NCBI RefSeq assembly: GCF_900105995.1
Contig: NZ_LT629785.1
Coordinates: 3,472,001 to 3,536,000 of the forward strand
DNA: 64,000 nt
Source: Pseudomonas pohangensis
Lineage (GTDB): Bacteria > Pseudomonadota > Gammaproteobacteria > Pseudomonadales > Pseudomonadaceae
Reading direction: 5' to 3'
Shown here piece after piece: positions 16,160 to 24,721 of the stretch (the first letter of the stretch is position 1; the number at the start of each line of letters is the position of its first letter). Under the pieces are notes generated by a model. The model did no database searches, had not been told where the DNA came from, and saw only the letters and a list, made by a program, of their open reading frames with translations. The translations under genes were made by a program, and so were the position numbers.

Positions 16160-17386
16160 TCAGTTTGCGCCTGAACCCAGCTTGCGTGCGATCGCGCGGA
16201 AGGCTTCCAGCGCCTCGTACTCCATGCGGTCGCCATCGACGTTGTAGTCGGCATAGGCCGAATTCTTGGCGATCACCACCTGCCGCGTCGGGTTGACGTA
16301 GATGAACTGGCCGTAGACGCCGATGGCCATGAACTCGCCCTCGTTACCCTGGGGAATCCAGAACTGGTAGGCATAGCCCAGCGCCGGGATGCCTTCAAAC
16401 CGGCTGCGCCCCGGCTGCAGGTAGGCGGTGCGCGGCGTCACCGAATCCTGTACCCACTGCGCCGGCAACAGTTGCTCGCCCTTGAGGTTGCGCCCCTGAT
16501 CCAGATACAGCTGGCCGAAGCGTGCATAGTCGCGGGTGCGTACGTTGAGCCCGGCGAAGGCCAGCTCGGTGCCATGGGCATCGGTCAGCCAGCGCGCATC
16601 GCCTTCAGGGCCGAGGCGTGACCACAGTTTCTTCTCCATATAGCTGGCCAGTTTCTCGCCGGTCGCCGCTTCCAGCACCATGCCCAGCACCTGGGTGTTG
16701 ACGCTGATGTAGTGGTGCTCGCGGCCGGCCGGGCCGGCCATCTGCAGTCTGGCGATCCACTCGTTGGTCGAGCGGCCAAGGAAGATTTCCTCACCCAGCT
16801 GGTTGATGCCCGACTGCGGATCGGCGTAATCCTCGTTGAAGTCGATACCCGAAGACATCTCCAGCACATCCTGGATCGACACGTCGGCATAACCGCTCTG
16901 GCGCAGCAGCGGCACATAGTCGCCGACCGGATCCTGCAGGCTGCTGATCGAACCGTCGGCCAGGGCGAAACCGATCAGCGCCGAGACAAACGACTTGCCC
17001 ACTGACCAGGAGATCGCCTGACTCTGTGCATCGTTACCCTGGTAGTAGTCCTCGAAAACCAGCTTGCCGTTGGCCAGCACCACCAGCCCGGTGGTACCGG
17101 AGGTTTTGATCCAGTCGCTGATGGCGATCGTCCTGCCCTGAAAGCTGAAGTCCTGCGGCAGTTGCTGCGGTGCTACTTCCAGCTCGAACACTGGACCGCT
17201 GTCGGGGATCAGGTTGCTGTCGAACAGCTCGGGCATGCTGCGGAAGTTTTCCACGATCCGCTGCGGCGCAAACAGCGTTTCAAATTGCCAGACGCGATAC
17301 GCCTGATGCGCCAGCCAGGCCAGCGCCAGTAAAGCGACGAGAATGATTACTGGCTTGAGCAGCCGGCGACTGGCGGATGGTTGCAT
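16160..17386 (-). CDS. Membrane-anchored SxxK serine hydrolase (class C beta-lactamase-like)
   Basis: The start at 17386 gives a 408-residue protein opening with a basic stretch and one membrane segment (LLKPVIILVALLALAWLAHQAYRVW); AAGGTG stands just upstream. The longer open frame upstream is GC-rich repeat sequence, not coding. The catalytic serine-lysine pair is in SWSVGKSFVSALIGFAL, and AYLQPGRSRFEG and the GVYGQ-like C-terminal block fit the penicillin-binding/EstB fold. Likely a periplasm-facing esterase or peptidase rather than a resistance enzyme. A paralogue is at 26490-27851. Confidence 0.85.
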   Translation of the reverse strand: MQPSASRRLLKPVIILVALLALAWLAHQAYRVWQFETLFAPQRIVENFRSMPELFDSNLIPDSGPVFELEVAPQQLPQDFSFQGRTIAISDWIKTSGTTGLVVLANGKLVFEDYYQGNDAQSQAISWSVGKSFVSALIGFALADGSISSLQDPVGDYVPLLRQSGYADVSIQDVLEMSSGIDFNEDYADPQSGINQLGEEIFLGRSTNEWIARLQMAGPAGREHHYISVNTQVLGMVLEAATGEKLASYMEKKLWSRLGPEGDARWLTDAHGTELAFAGLNVRTRDYARFGQLYLDQGRNLKGEQLLPAQWVQDSVTPRTAYLQPGRSRFEGIPALGYAYQFWIPQGNEGEFMAIGVYGQFIYVNPTRQVVIAKNSAYADYNVDGDRMEYEALEAFRAIARKLGSGAN

Positions 17387-17426
17387 GGGGGCACCTTGTG
17401 GTTGGTTTCGAGAATTAGCGAAAGCG

Positions 17427-17554
17427 GGTTCCCACCCAGAGCATGGAAACCATCGGGAGCTGAGGCCACACAGAAGCTGGACAAGCAGCGCATTGTCAAC
17501 GAAATCCACACCCGCCGTGGAGTTCTTGATCACTCCCACGCTCTGCGTCGGAAC
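17427..17554. repeat. REP family C, degenerate inverted pair
   Basis: A degenerate copy in one orientation (GGTTCCCACCCAGAGCATGG, 17427 on) and one in the other (CTCCCACGCTCTGCGTCGGA, about 17533-17554) fill most of the 265-base gap between the serine hydrolase and the exporter gene. No gene was seen in the gap. Confidence 0.7.
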
Positions 17555-17651
17555 GCAGCGCCAGACTCGCTGCAGCTTGCTGGTGTCATACGCCCGCGCG
17601 TAGCATGGCCGTCCCCTGCAACTGCAGCCACGCCAACCCGCGGAATAACCG

Positions 17652-18560
17652 ATGAACGCCAGCCTGCCAGTGCGACACCTGCTTCTGGCGATTGCCGTGG
17701 TGGCGGTGTGGGGCAGCAACTTCGTAGTGATCAAACTGGCCCTCGGCCATCTGCCGCCGCTACTGTTCGCGGCCCTGCGCTTCACCCTTGCCGCCCTGCC
17801 CGCCGTGTTCCTGTTGCCGCGCCCGGCAGTGACCTGGAGCAATCTGGCAGCCTATGGCCTGCTGATCGGCGTCGGTCAGTTCGGCGTGTTGTACCTCGCC
17901 ATGGACGGCCATATCTCGCCAGGCCTGGCCTCGCTGGTGATCCAGCTGCAGGTGTTCTTCACCATCGGCCTGGCCATGTATTTCGCCGGCGAGCGGCTGC
18001 GGCGGGCGCAATACGTTGCGCTGCTGCTGGCCGGCGGCGGCATCGGCATCATCATCCTGCATACCGATGGCAGCACCACCCTGCTCGGGCTGGCCCTGAC
18101 CCTGCTGGCCGGGCTGTGCTGGGCCGGCGGCAATATGGTGGCGCGCCAGGCAGGGCGCATCAACATGCTGGCTTATGTGGTGTGGTCCAGCCTGTTCGCC
18201 ATACCGGTACTGGCCGCCCTGTCACTGCTAACCGAGGGCTGGCCGGCGATCAGCGCCGGCTTGCGCGCGGCCGACGTGCAGACCTGGCTGGCCGTGGCCT
18301 GGCAGGCCTGGGGCAACACGCTGTTCGGCTATGCCGCCTGGGGCTGGCTGCTGGCCCGTCACCCGGCTGCGACCATCACCCCCATGGCGTTGCTGGTGCC
18401 GCTGTTCGGCATGGGCAGTGCGGCCCTGTGGCTCAACGAAGACATGCCCGCCTGGAAACTCGGCGCCGCCACACTGGTGATCAGCGGTCTGGCGCTGAAC
18501 CTGTTGTGGCCGCAATTGCGCGAATGGCTGCGGGCCCGCGGGAGCGCGGGAACAGACTGA
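17652..18560 (+). CDS. eamA: EamA-family metabolite exporter
   Basis: The 302-residue protein has ten hydrophobic segments in two EamA repeats. It opens LLLAIAVVAVWGSNFVVIKLALGHLPPLLFAALRFTLAALPAVF, very close to Escherichia coli EamA (YdeD), which exports cysteine and O-acetylserine; RRAQYVALLLAGGG and the second-half motifs also agree. Length matches EamA. It sits alone between REP elements. Substrate assignment is by similarity only, because this family has many specificities. Confidence 0.82.
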   Translation: MNASLPVRHLLLAIAVVAVWGSNFVVIKLALGHLPPLLFAALRFTLAALPAVFLLPRPAVTWSNLAAYGLLIGVGQFGVLYLAMDGHISPGLASLVIQLQVFFTIGLAMYFAGERLRRAQYVALLLAGGGIGIIILHTDGSTTLLGLALTLLAGLCWAGGNMVARQAGRINMLAYVVWSSLFAIPVLAALSLLTEGWPAISAGLRAADVQTWLAVAWQAWGNTLFGYAAWGWLLARHPAATITPMALLVPLFGMGSAALWLNEDMPAWKLGAATLVISGLALNLLWPQLREWLRARGSAGTD

Positions 18561-18584
18561 TGGAGCAACCCTGCCGCATTGATC

Positions 18585-18607
18585 GTACCCACGCTCTGCG
18601 TGGGCAC
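18585..18607. repeat. REP family C palindrome
   Basis: Variant copy GTACCCACGC-TCT-GCGTGGGCAC, compensating changes in both arms keep the stem. It lies between two convergent genes. Confidence 0.8.
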
Positions 18608-18653
18608 GCAGCGCGTGGAAACCATCGTGGTACGGACTGAGCGCGCTGCCCGG

Positions 18654-19550
18654 TTACGCGCCTTTGCGCCGGGCGCCGGGCATGCATTCCGGCCACATCA
18701 GCAGCGAACCCAGCAGAAAGCAGCCACCGCCGATCAGGGTGAACAGCGTTGCCAGCATAAGCATGTCGGAGCCGGAGATGCCGGGCAGGACCACGGCGAA
18801 TACCGCCGAGATCATGAAGGCGATGCAGCCGCAGAAGTTGATCAGGGTCAGCCACCAGGACAGGCTGGCCGGCTTCCAGGCCCACCAGGCATGGCAGGTT
18901 TCAATCAGCGCCAGATAACCCGAAGCGAGGAACAGCAGGGAACCGGCAAAATCAGGCACCCAGATATCCAGATCCTGTTGCAACCAGTCCTGCGCGGGCA
19001 ACAGCCCGTCAAAGGTATTGAGGTTGAACAACAGGGTGCCGGCAAACTGCAGCGCGCAGGCCAGCCAGCCAATCTCGCGCGGGCGCCAGCCGAACAGCAC
19101 CAGGCGCCCGGCTTTGACCGGCTGCAACTGCGCGAAGTGTTGCGCATTGGCCGCCTGAAACAGCTGCAGATAGGCGGCGATGGTGAAGGGGATCGAGCCG
19201 GCGAAAAACACCAGATTGACGCTCTGGTTGTCGAGTGACCAGGCACGCGCCAGGCCCGGCGCCAGCACCAGCAGGCTGCCCAGCATGAACAACGCCGAGC
19301 CCAGCGCAAACACGCCACCGATCCACCAGTTCAACTGTCCGGGCAGCCACAGGCAACGCCACCAGCCGCCGGCACCGGCCCTGGCAAACAGGTTTTTGCG
19401 CAGATCGCGCGAGTGCAGAATGATCCGCCCGCCACCCGCACGCAGCAGCACATGGCGTGAAATGAACCGGCCGGGGCCGCTTGACTCAAGGCGCCGGGCC
19501 GAGCGGCGCAAGCGCTCAAGGCGGTGCGGATTTGCTGATTTTTCGGTCAT
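18654..19550 (-). CDS. Polytopic membrane protein with YrhK-like segments
   Basis: The 298-residue protein has a basic N-terminus, then eight or so hydrophobic segments. Two stretches, NWWIGGVFALGSALFMLGSLL and INFCGCIAFMISAVFAVV, resemble the YrhK membrane domain; this is a tentative match. The start at 19550 (MTEKSANPHRLERLRRSARR) is chosen because the upstream extension is weakly coding; no strong ribosome site was found for either. Its role is unknown. Confidence 0.68.
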   Translation of the reverse strand: MTEKSANPHRLERLRRSARRLESSGPGRFISRHVLLRAGGGRIILHSRDLRKNLFARAGAGGWWRCLWLPGQLNWWIGGVFALGSALFMLGSLLVLAPGLARAWSLDNQSVNLVFFAGSIPFTIAAYLQLFQAANAQHFAQLQPVKAGRLVLFGWRPREIGWLACALQFAGTLLFNLNTFDGLLPAQDWLQQDLDIWVPDFAGSLLFLASGYLALIETCHAWWAWKPASLSWWLTLINFCGCIAFMISAVFAVVLPGISGSDMLMLATLFTLIGGGCFLLGSLLMWPECMPGARRKGA

Positions 19551-19633
19551 GGCCAGATAGCACAGCGCCTGAATTGAAGGTCGGGGCAGTATGCCTTTAA
19601 CCCGGATCATCCGCAGCGACAACGCGCCAACCG

Positions 19634-20530
19634 CTAGCGCACGCCCATTGTTTTCCAGAACGCCTGACACGCCTCCAGCACTGCCTCGGGCGCTTCGATT
19701 TGCGGGTAATGACCGATGCCCGGCAGTTCGCGGATGAAGTGCTGATCGCCGACCACCTCGCGAAAGCGCGCGACCATATGCGCACCGGACACCGGGTCGG
19801 CACTGCCGTTGACCAGCGCCAGCGGCATGCGCGCCTGACGCAGGGCGTTGACCCAGCGTTCGCGGTACTGGCGGCGTTCGGCGATGTAACCGAGCAGCGG
19901 CGGCAGTACCAGCAGACCCTGGTTGTAATTGACCAGCTGCCAGACCGCTTCCAGCGTCGGCTGATCCGGCTGGCTGTGCGCGCCGAATACCGAACTGAAG
20001 GTAGCGAGCAGTTTGCTGCGACTGGTCAGCCGCGCCAGCAGCGGGCCGAGCGGACCAGCCATGAGTTTCTGCATCAGCCGCGCATGGTGGGTTTCCGGGA
20101 ACAGCCCGCCGTTGAGCAGGATCACTGACTGATAGCGCGACTGCGGCTGATCGAGATCACGCGCCAGCAGTTCCTGCACCACGGTGTCGCCGTAGTCATG
20201 GGCCAGCACATGACACTGGTCGATGCCGGCCTGCTGCATGACGAACTCGATCAGGTCGGCCTGTTCAGCCATGCAGTAGCGGTGCGGGCGTGGCTTGCTG
20301 CTGAAGCCGAGGCCGAGCAGATCGGCGGCCACTACGCGGAAGCTGGCCGACAGCTGCGGCCACAGGTGGCTGAAATCCCAGCTGGAGGTCGGGTAGCCGT
20401 GCACCAGCAACAGCAGCGGTTTTTCCCCGGCTGCCGGATCCTGCCCGGCGCTGTCGACGACAAATACCTGCCGGCCCTGCCAGTCGAGCCAGCGCCCGCG
20501 CTCTTGCCATTGCTGCAGTGTGGCGATCAT
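19634..20530 (-). CDS. Alpha/beta hydrolase, haloalkane dehalogenase/epoxide hydrolase-like
   Basis: The 298-residue protein has the oxyanion-hole motif LLLVHGYPTSSWDFSHLWPQL, a nucleophile elbow HDYGDTV with Asp rather than Ser (as in dehalogenases and epoxide hydrolases), and a late catalytic His in PGIGHYPQIEAPE. A lid domain spans about 145-215. The Asp nucleophile argues against a simple esterase. Its substrate is unknown. A REP family B pair separates it from the upstream amidohydrolase on the same strand. Confidence 0.85.
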   Translation of the reverse strand: MIATLQQWQERGRWLDWQGRQVFVVDSAGQDPAAGEKPLLLLVHGYPTSSWDFSHLWPQLSASFRVVAADLLGLGFSSKPRPHRYCMAEQADLIEFVMQQAGIDQCHVLAHDYGDTVVQELLARDLDQPQSRYQSVILLNGGLFPETHHARLMQKLMAGPLGPLLARLTSRSKLLATFSSVFGAHSQPDQPTLEAVWQLVNYNQGLLVLPPLLGYIAERRQYRERWVNALRQARMPLALVNGSADPVSGAHMVARFREVVGDQHFIRELPGIGHYPQIEAPEAVLEACQAFWKTMGVR

Positions 20531-20560
20531 TCAATACTCCCTGGTTACGCAGTACTTGCC

Positions 20561-20622
20561 GTAGGAGCGGGCTTGCCCGCGAATAATGGCGGCAGCCCCT
20601 TCGCGGGCAAGCCCGCTCCTAC
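20561..20622. repeat. REP family B, inverted pair
   Basis: A 23-base unit starting GTAGGAGCGGGCTTGCC (20561-20583) and its exact reverse complement (20600-20622) with 16 bases between. This is the classic Pseudomonas REP sequence. A further fragment (GCTCCTGCAA) follows at 20631. Confidence 0.88.
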
Positions 20623-20683
20623 AAAGGTCCGCTCCTGCAAAAAAGTTGGCTGCGGCAGCCTTGTTATCGCCCGACCGGGCTGG

Positions 20684-22414
20684 TCAACGATGTTGCTTGT
20701 GCGTACTGCGCAGCAGACGGCCGAAACGCCGTTCCTCGAACTCGGCATGCGGCTGGCCCTGATCCAGCACTATCTGGCCGCCGACAATCACCTGCTGCAC
20801 CGCCTTGCCGGAACGGGTGACCATGCGCATGGCGTTGTCGAAGCGCGGGTCGGTGGTTTCCTGCGGACCCGTCAGATCGGTTTTCAGCGCCTCGGGATCA
20901 AGCACCAGTACATCGGCCACGCGGCCTTCGCGCAAGTAGCCGGCATCCAGCCCGAACCAGTCGGCCAGTTCGCCGGTGATGCGCCACACGGCCTTCTCGA
21001 TCGGCAGCGCGTCGCTGTTGAGCAGGCAGTCGCGGAGGAAATGCAGGTGCGAGTTCTGGAACGCCAGATTGCGGTTGTGCGCGCCGGCATCGGAGAAGCC
21101 GAGCTGGATATACGGGTGCTGCAGGTAGCTGCGCATCTCGGCCGGGCGGTCGTTGGCGATCACCGAATGCCAGCGGATGCTCTCGTCGAACTCGCTGATC
21201 AGCTCGATAAAGGTATCCACTGCGGCCTGACCACGGCTGCGGGCAATCTCGGCAAAGCTGCGACCGACCAGCGTAGTGTCCGGACAGCCGACCACCTGCA
21301 TCTGCGCCAGATCTTTATGGAAACTGGCGCCGAAGCGGCTCAGCCATTCCCCGCGCAGCTGCTTGCGCCAGTCGCTGTCGCGGTAGAGCAGCTGGCGCTG
21401 GGCGGCCGTGTCGGCATTCATCAGGCAGGCGCTGGCCTGCATTTCCTCGAACACCGGCGTATTGCAACCGTCACTCCACAGCTCGAAGGGCACCGACAGC
21501 GACTGGAAGCGCAGGTTGCCGTTGAGGCCGTCGTTGATCACGCTGGCCAGGCGGCGGGTCATCGGCCCGAGCTGGCGGTTGTTGGTGAAGTCCAGACTGG
21601 TGAGCATGCTCATGCGCAACGACTTGCGCCCCAGGCCATGGCTGAGCAGCGCCAGCAGCGGCACCAGGTAACGCCGGCCGGCATCCGGCGTGGCCTGCAG
21701 CACGCGGTCATGCTGGCGCAGGACATCGGCAATCAGGCGGAACTCGCTCATCCGCGCGTAGTGCGAAGGCGCCGAGGCACCGTTGTACTTGAAGCCTTTC
21801 CAGCGGTGCCACTGCAGCATGTCGATGCTCACGCCGAGAAAGCCGGCCTCCATGGCCTCGTGGGTCAGGCTGCGCAGGGCATTCTTTTCGCCCCAGCTCA
21901 GCACCGTCGGCTTCAGGCTGCGCTCCTTGCCGAGCACCGCCATGCGCAGGTTGGAGTGGCCCATCAGGCTGGCGATATTCGGCCCCAGCGGCAGCGTTTC
22001 CAGGTGCTCGTAGTATTGTCCCGGCGTGCGCCAGTTGACCCGCCCACCGAGCCACTTGGCCAGCGTCTCGCGCGGCAGGTTTTCCACCCGCGCAAACAGG
22101 TCGATCATGTCCTCGGCGTCACCGATGGCCAGCGACAGCGAGCAGTTGCCGAAGATCAGGCTGGTCACGCCGTGCTGCAGCGACTCCAGCAAACCGGGGG
22201 CCACTTCCACCTCGGCATCGTAATGGGTGTGGATGTCGATGGCGCCGGGCATCACCCACTGGCCGGCGGCGTCGATCTCGCGACGGCCACGGGCACTGGA
22301 TTGCGCTTCGATCTTCAGCACCTTGCCCTGTTCGATCAGTACATCGGCGTTACGCGACGGCGCCCCGGAGCCATCGAAAACCCGTCCGTTGCGAATGATC
22401 AGATCTACTTCCAA
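20684..22414 (-). CDS. N-acyl-D-amino-acid deacylase-like amidohydrolase
   Basis: The 576-residue protein begins VDLIIRNGRVFDGSGAPSRNADVLIEQGKV, the beta-sandwich start of the metal-dependent amidohydrolase superfamily, followed by the metal site PGAIDIHTHYDAEVE near residue 62. FSDAGAHNRNL near 465 carries the late catalytic Asp. The overall order is that of the D-aminoacylase/Amidohydrol_3 group, which deacylates N-acyl-D-amino acids. The 576-residue length is longer than typical (~480), as in the aminoacylase homologues of Pseudomonas. Its true substrate is unknown. Confidence 0.85.
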   Translation of the reverse strand: MEVDLIIRNGRVFDGSGAPSRNADVLIEQGKVLKIEAQSSARGRREIDAAGQWVMPGAIDIHTHYDAEVEVAPGLLESLQHGVTSLIFGNCSLSLAIGDAEDMIDLFARVENLPRETLAKWLGGRVNWRTPGQYYEHLETLPLGPNIASLMGHSNLRMAVLGKERSLKPTVLSWGEKNALRSLTHEAMEAGFLGVSIDMLQWHRWKGFKYNGASAPSHYARMSEFRLIADVLRQHDRVLQATPDAGRRYLVPLLALLSHGLGRKSLRMSMLTSLDFTNNRQLGPMTRRLASVINDGLNGNLRFQSLSVPFELWSDGCNTPVFEEMQASACLMNADTAAQRQLLYRDSDWRKQLRGEWLSRFGASFHKDLAQMQVVGCPDTTLVGRSFAEIARSRGQAAVDTFIELISEFDESIRWHSVIANDRPAEMRSYLQHPYIQLGFSDAGAHNRNLAFQNSHLHFLRDCLLNSDALPIEKAVWRITGELADWFGLDAGYLREGRVADVLVLDPEALKTDLTGPQETTDPRFDNAMRMVTRSGKAVQQVIVGGQIVLDQGQPHAEFEERRFGRLLRSTHKQHR

Positions 22415-22683
22415 GGTGTATCTCCAGATAGCCGGCGTGTCGTGTAATTGAACCCGTCAACGCCCGGACGTCAACGTGACGCGCGTGATTTGGCGGATTA
22501 ACGGCCATTTATGGCCAGCCAGACAAACCGGCAGAAAATTCTGCAGCCGGGCTGGTGTACCTGAGCCTGCTTTGTGCGGAAAACCCCGTGTCTGAGCGCG
22601 CTAAGTTGACGGCTGCACTTGTGGCTACCTTACTCCTACCCCTCAAGCCACCCTCCTCCGCCCGTCGCCCTGGTGAACAAGTC

Positions 22684-23979
22684 ATGACCTCCTATCTGCT
22701 CTGCAGCTCGCCGATTCACGGCCATATCGTGCCCATGCTGGCGATTGCCAGATACCTGGTCGGCTGTGGACACCAGGTCAGCCTGCTCAGTGGCTCGCGC
22801 TTTCACGCGACCATCGCGCAAACCGGTGCCACGCCCCTGAGCCTCGATGGCCGGGCCGACTACGATGACCGCACCTATATCGATGAACTGCCCGAGCGAC
22901 ACCAACACAAAGGCATTGGCAAGATTCGCTATGACTTGGTAACCGTCTTTGTCCTGCCACTTCCCGACCAGTACCGGGCGCTGCAGCGGGCAATTAACAC
23001 CATCCAGCCGGATATCGTGGTCGGCGAAACGGCCTTTATGGGCTTACTGGCGTTACTGCGCACCAGCCCTTTGCAGCGACCAGCGGTGGCCACTGTCGGT
23101 GTGCTGCCGCTAGCACAGATGAGTCGCGACGCCGCACCTTTTGGCCTCGGCCTGGCGCCGCTGGCCAACCCGCTGGGGCGCTTGCGCAACCGGCTGTTGA
23201 ACAGCCTGGTGCAGCAGCTCATCTTTCGCAGCACCCAGGATCTGGCCAATCAACTACTCGGTGAGCTGGGCGCGCCGGCACTGGATGCCTTTCTGTTCGA
23301 TTACGCTTCACGCGGCCCCGATCTGTTCCTGCAGCTGTGCGCCGCCGAATTCGAATACCCGCGCTCCGACCTCTCGGCCAACCTGCGCTTTGTCGGCCCG
23401 GTCTTGCCAGCGGCCAGCGCCCATGCCGAGGTGCCGCCCTGGTGGGGCGAGCTGGAGGCAGCCGATTGCCCGGTGGTGCATGTCACCCAGGGCACCATCG
23501 ACAACAAGGACATGGGCCGGCTGATCCGCCCGGCGCTGGACGCACTGGCCGGGCACAAGCTGCTGCTGGTGGTGTCCACCGGCGGCCGGCCGCTTGCCGA
23601 ACTCGGCCCGCTGCCGGCCAACGTGCGTGCCGCCGAATTCCTGCCCTATGACCGGCTGATGCCGCTGACCGATCTGTTCATCACCAACGCCGGTTACGGT
23701 GGCGTCCAGTTTGCCCTGAGCCACGGCGTACCGATCATCGCCGCCGGCGACAGCGAAGACAAAGTCGAGGTTTGCGCACGGGTGGCCTGGTCCGGCGTGG
23801 GACTGAACCTGAAGAGCGGTACGCCAACCGTCGCGGCGATTGCCCGCGCCGTCGAGCAGGTTCTGGCTGAGCCGGCCTACCGTACCCGCGCGCGGGCACT
23901 GGCCACAGCGATCCGCAGCCATGACACCCTGCAAGAGATCGAGCGTGAACTCGAACAGCTGATCGCCAGCCGCGTTTGA
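22684..23979 (+). CDS. Glycosyltransferase of the UDP-glucuronosyl/macrolide type (GT1-like)
   Basis: The start at 22684 (MTSYLLCSSPIHGHIVPMLAIARYL) gives the canonical GT-B N-terminus with GHxxP; the upstream open frame lacks it. The 431-residue protein has a C-terminal donor-binding block with VHVTQGTIDN and FITNAGYGGVQFALSHGVPIIAAG, the equivalent of the UGT signature (here NAGYGG where many have NGGxxT). It transfers a sugar from a nucleotide donor to an unknown small acceptor. A single gene between the aminohydrolase and a REP pair. Confidence 0.82.
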   Translation: MTSYLLCSSPIHGHIVPMLAIARYLVGCGHQVSLLSGSRFHATIAQTGATPLSLDGRADYDDRTYIDELPERHQHKGIGKIRYDLVTVFVLPLPDQYRALQRAINTIQPDIVVGETAFMGLLALLRTSPLQRPAVATVGVLPLAQMSRDAAPFGLGLAPLANPLGRLRNRLLNSLVQQLIFRSTQDLANQLLGELGAPALDAFLFDYASRGPDLFLQLCAAEFEYPRSDLSANLRFVGPVLPAASAHAEVPPWWGELEAADCPVVHVTQGTIDNKDMGRLIRPALDALAGHKLLLVVSTGGRPLAELGPLPANVRAAEFLPYDRLMPLTDLFITNAGYGGVQFALSHGVPIIAAGDSEDKVEVCARVAWSGVGLNLKSGTPTVAAIARAVEQVLAEPAYRTRARALATAIRSHDTLQEIERELEQLIASRV

Positions 23980-24003
23980 GTTCTTCTGCTTAGCCATCCC
24001 GTT

Positions 24004-24069
24004 GTAGGGTGGGCTTCAGCCCACCGCAGACCGGCACTTATCGAGCTGGTGGGCTGAAGCCCACCCTAC
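24004..24069. repeat. REP family A, inverted pair
   Basis: The same 22-base arms as at 8033-8100 (24004-24025 and 24048-24069), here with a different 22-base spacer. Confidence 0.88.
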
Positions 24070-24074
24070 GCCGG

Positions 24075-24608
24075 CTATTCGGCCAGCGCCTGCTGCACTT
24101 CTTCGGCCCAGGCCAGCCAGGCCTGTTCGCCGAGAATGCCACGGCGCAGGGTCAGGTACGGCAGACGCCAGGCACCGCGCTGCTCTGCCGGCAGGGCCAG
24201 GTAACTGCGCTCGATCTCCAGCAGACTGTCCAGCGCCTTTGCATGCAGCTGGCGGTGCCGCTGCAGCTCTTCACGCAGGTTGTCGAGGCTGGTGTGGTTG
24301 CCGCCGTAGAGCTTGACCAGCAGTGCATCGTTGGTGCGCACCGGCTGCACCGGATCGGCCAGCCAGCGCTGCAGTTCGGCATGCCCGGCAGGCGTCAGAC
24401 GGTAGTTCTTCTTGTCCGGCCGGCTGTCCTGGGCCTGCTCCTCGAAGCTCAGCCAGCCGGCCTCGCTGAGCTTTTTCAGCTCCTGATAGACCTGCTGGTG
24501 CTTGGCATTCCAGAACCAGCCCAGACCACTGTTGAAGCGCTTGACCAGGTCATAGCCGCTGCCGGGCTGGCTTTCCAGCAGGATCAGAATGGCGTGCTTG
24601 AGGGACAT
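24075..24608 (-). CDS. PadR-family transcriptional regulator
   Basis: The start at 24608 gives a 177-residue protein opening MSLKHAILILLESQPGSGYDLVKRFNSGLGWFWNAKHQQVYQELKKL, the PadR winged helix-turn-helix, with the wing KKNYRLTPAGHAEL and a C-terminal dimerising helix region (Vir_act-alpha-C type). It is divergent from the FAD oxidoreductase gene at 24722. Two identical-pattern palindromes lie between them, so it very likely represses both genes. The inducer is unknown. Confidence 0.87.
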   Translation of the reverse strand: MSLKHAILILLESQPGSGYDLVKRFNSGLGWFWNAKHQQVYQELKKLSEAGWLSFEEQAQDSRPDKKNYRLTPAGHAELQRWLADPVQPVRTNDALLVKLYGGNHTSLDNLREELQRHRQLHAKALDSLLEIERSYLALPAEQRGAWRLPYLTLRRGILGEQAWLAWAEEVQQALAE

Positions 24609-24648
24609 GAAAACCACCGCGGCGAAAGTCAGCGCCAGTATAACCATT

Positions 24649-24664
24649 ATGCAAATAGTTGCAT
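24649..24664. promoter_or_regulatory. Probable PadR operator 1
   Basis: ATGCAA-ATAG-TTGCAT, a perfect inverted repeat with 4-base centre, 41 bases upstream of the padR start. Confidence 0.72.
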
Positions 24665-24685
24665 TAGTCGATCAGCCAAGGCAGT

Positions 24686-24701
24686 ATGCAAAACATTGCA
24701 T
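24686..24701. promoter_or_regulatory. Probable PadR operator 2
   Basis: ATGCAA-AACA-TTGCAT has the same arms as operator 1. The centres are 37 bases apart. It ends 21 bases before the oxidoreductase start, where binding would block transcription or its start. Confidence 0.72.
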
Positions 24702-24721
24702 ATCCAGCTTCGGAGAAATCC

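Noticed and set aside
22555..22683. Upstream extension of the glycosyltransferase start
   Set aside because: The GHxxP-type N-terminus starts at 22684; the upstream residues (LSLLCAENPV) do not fit the family.
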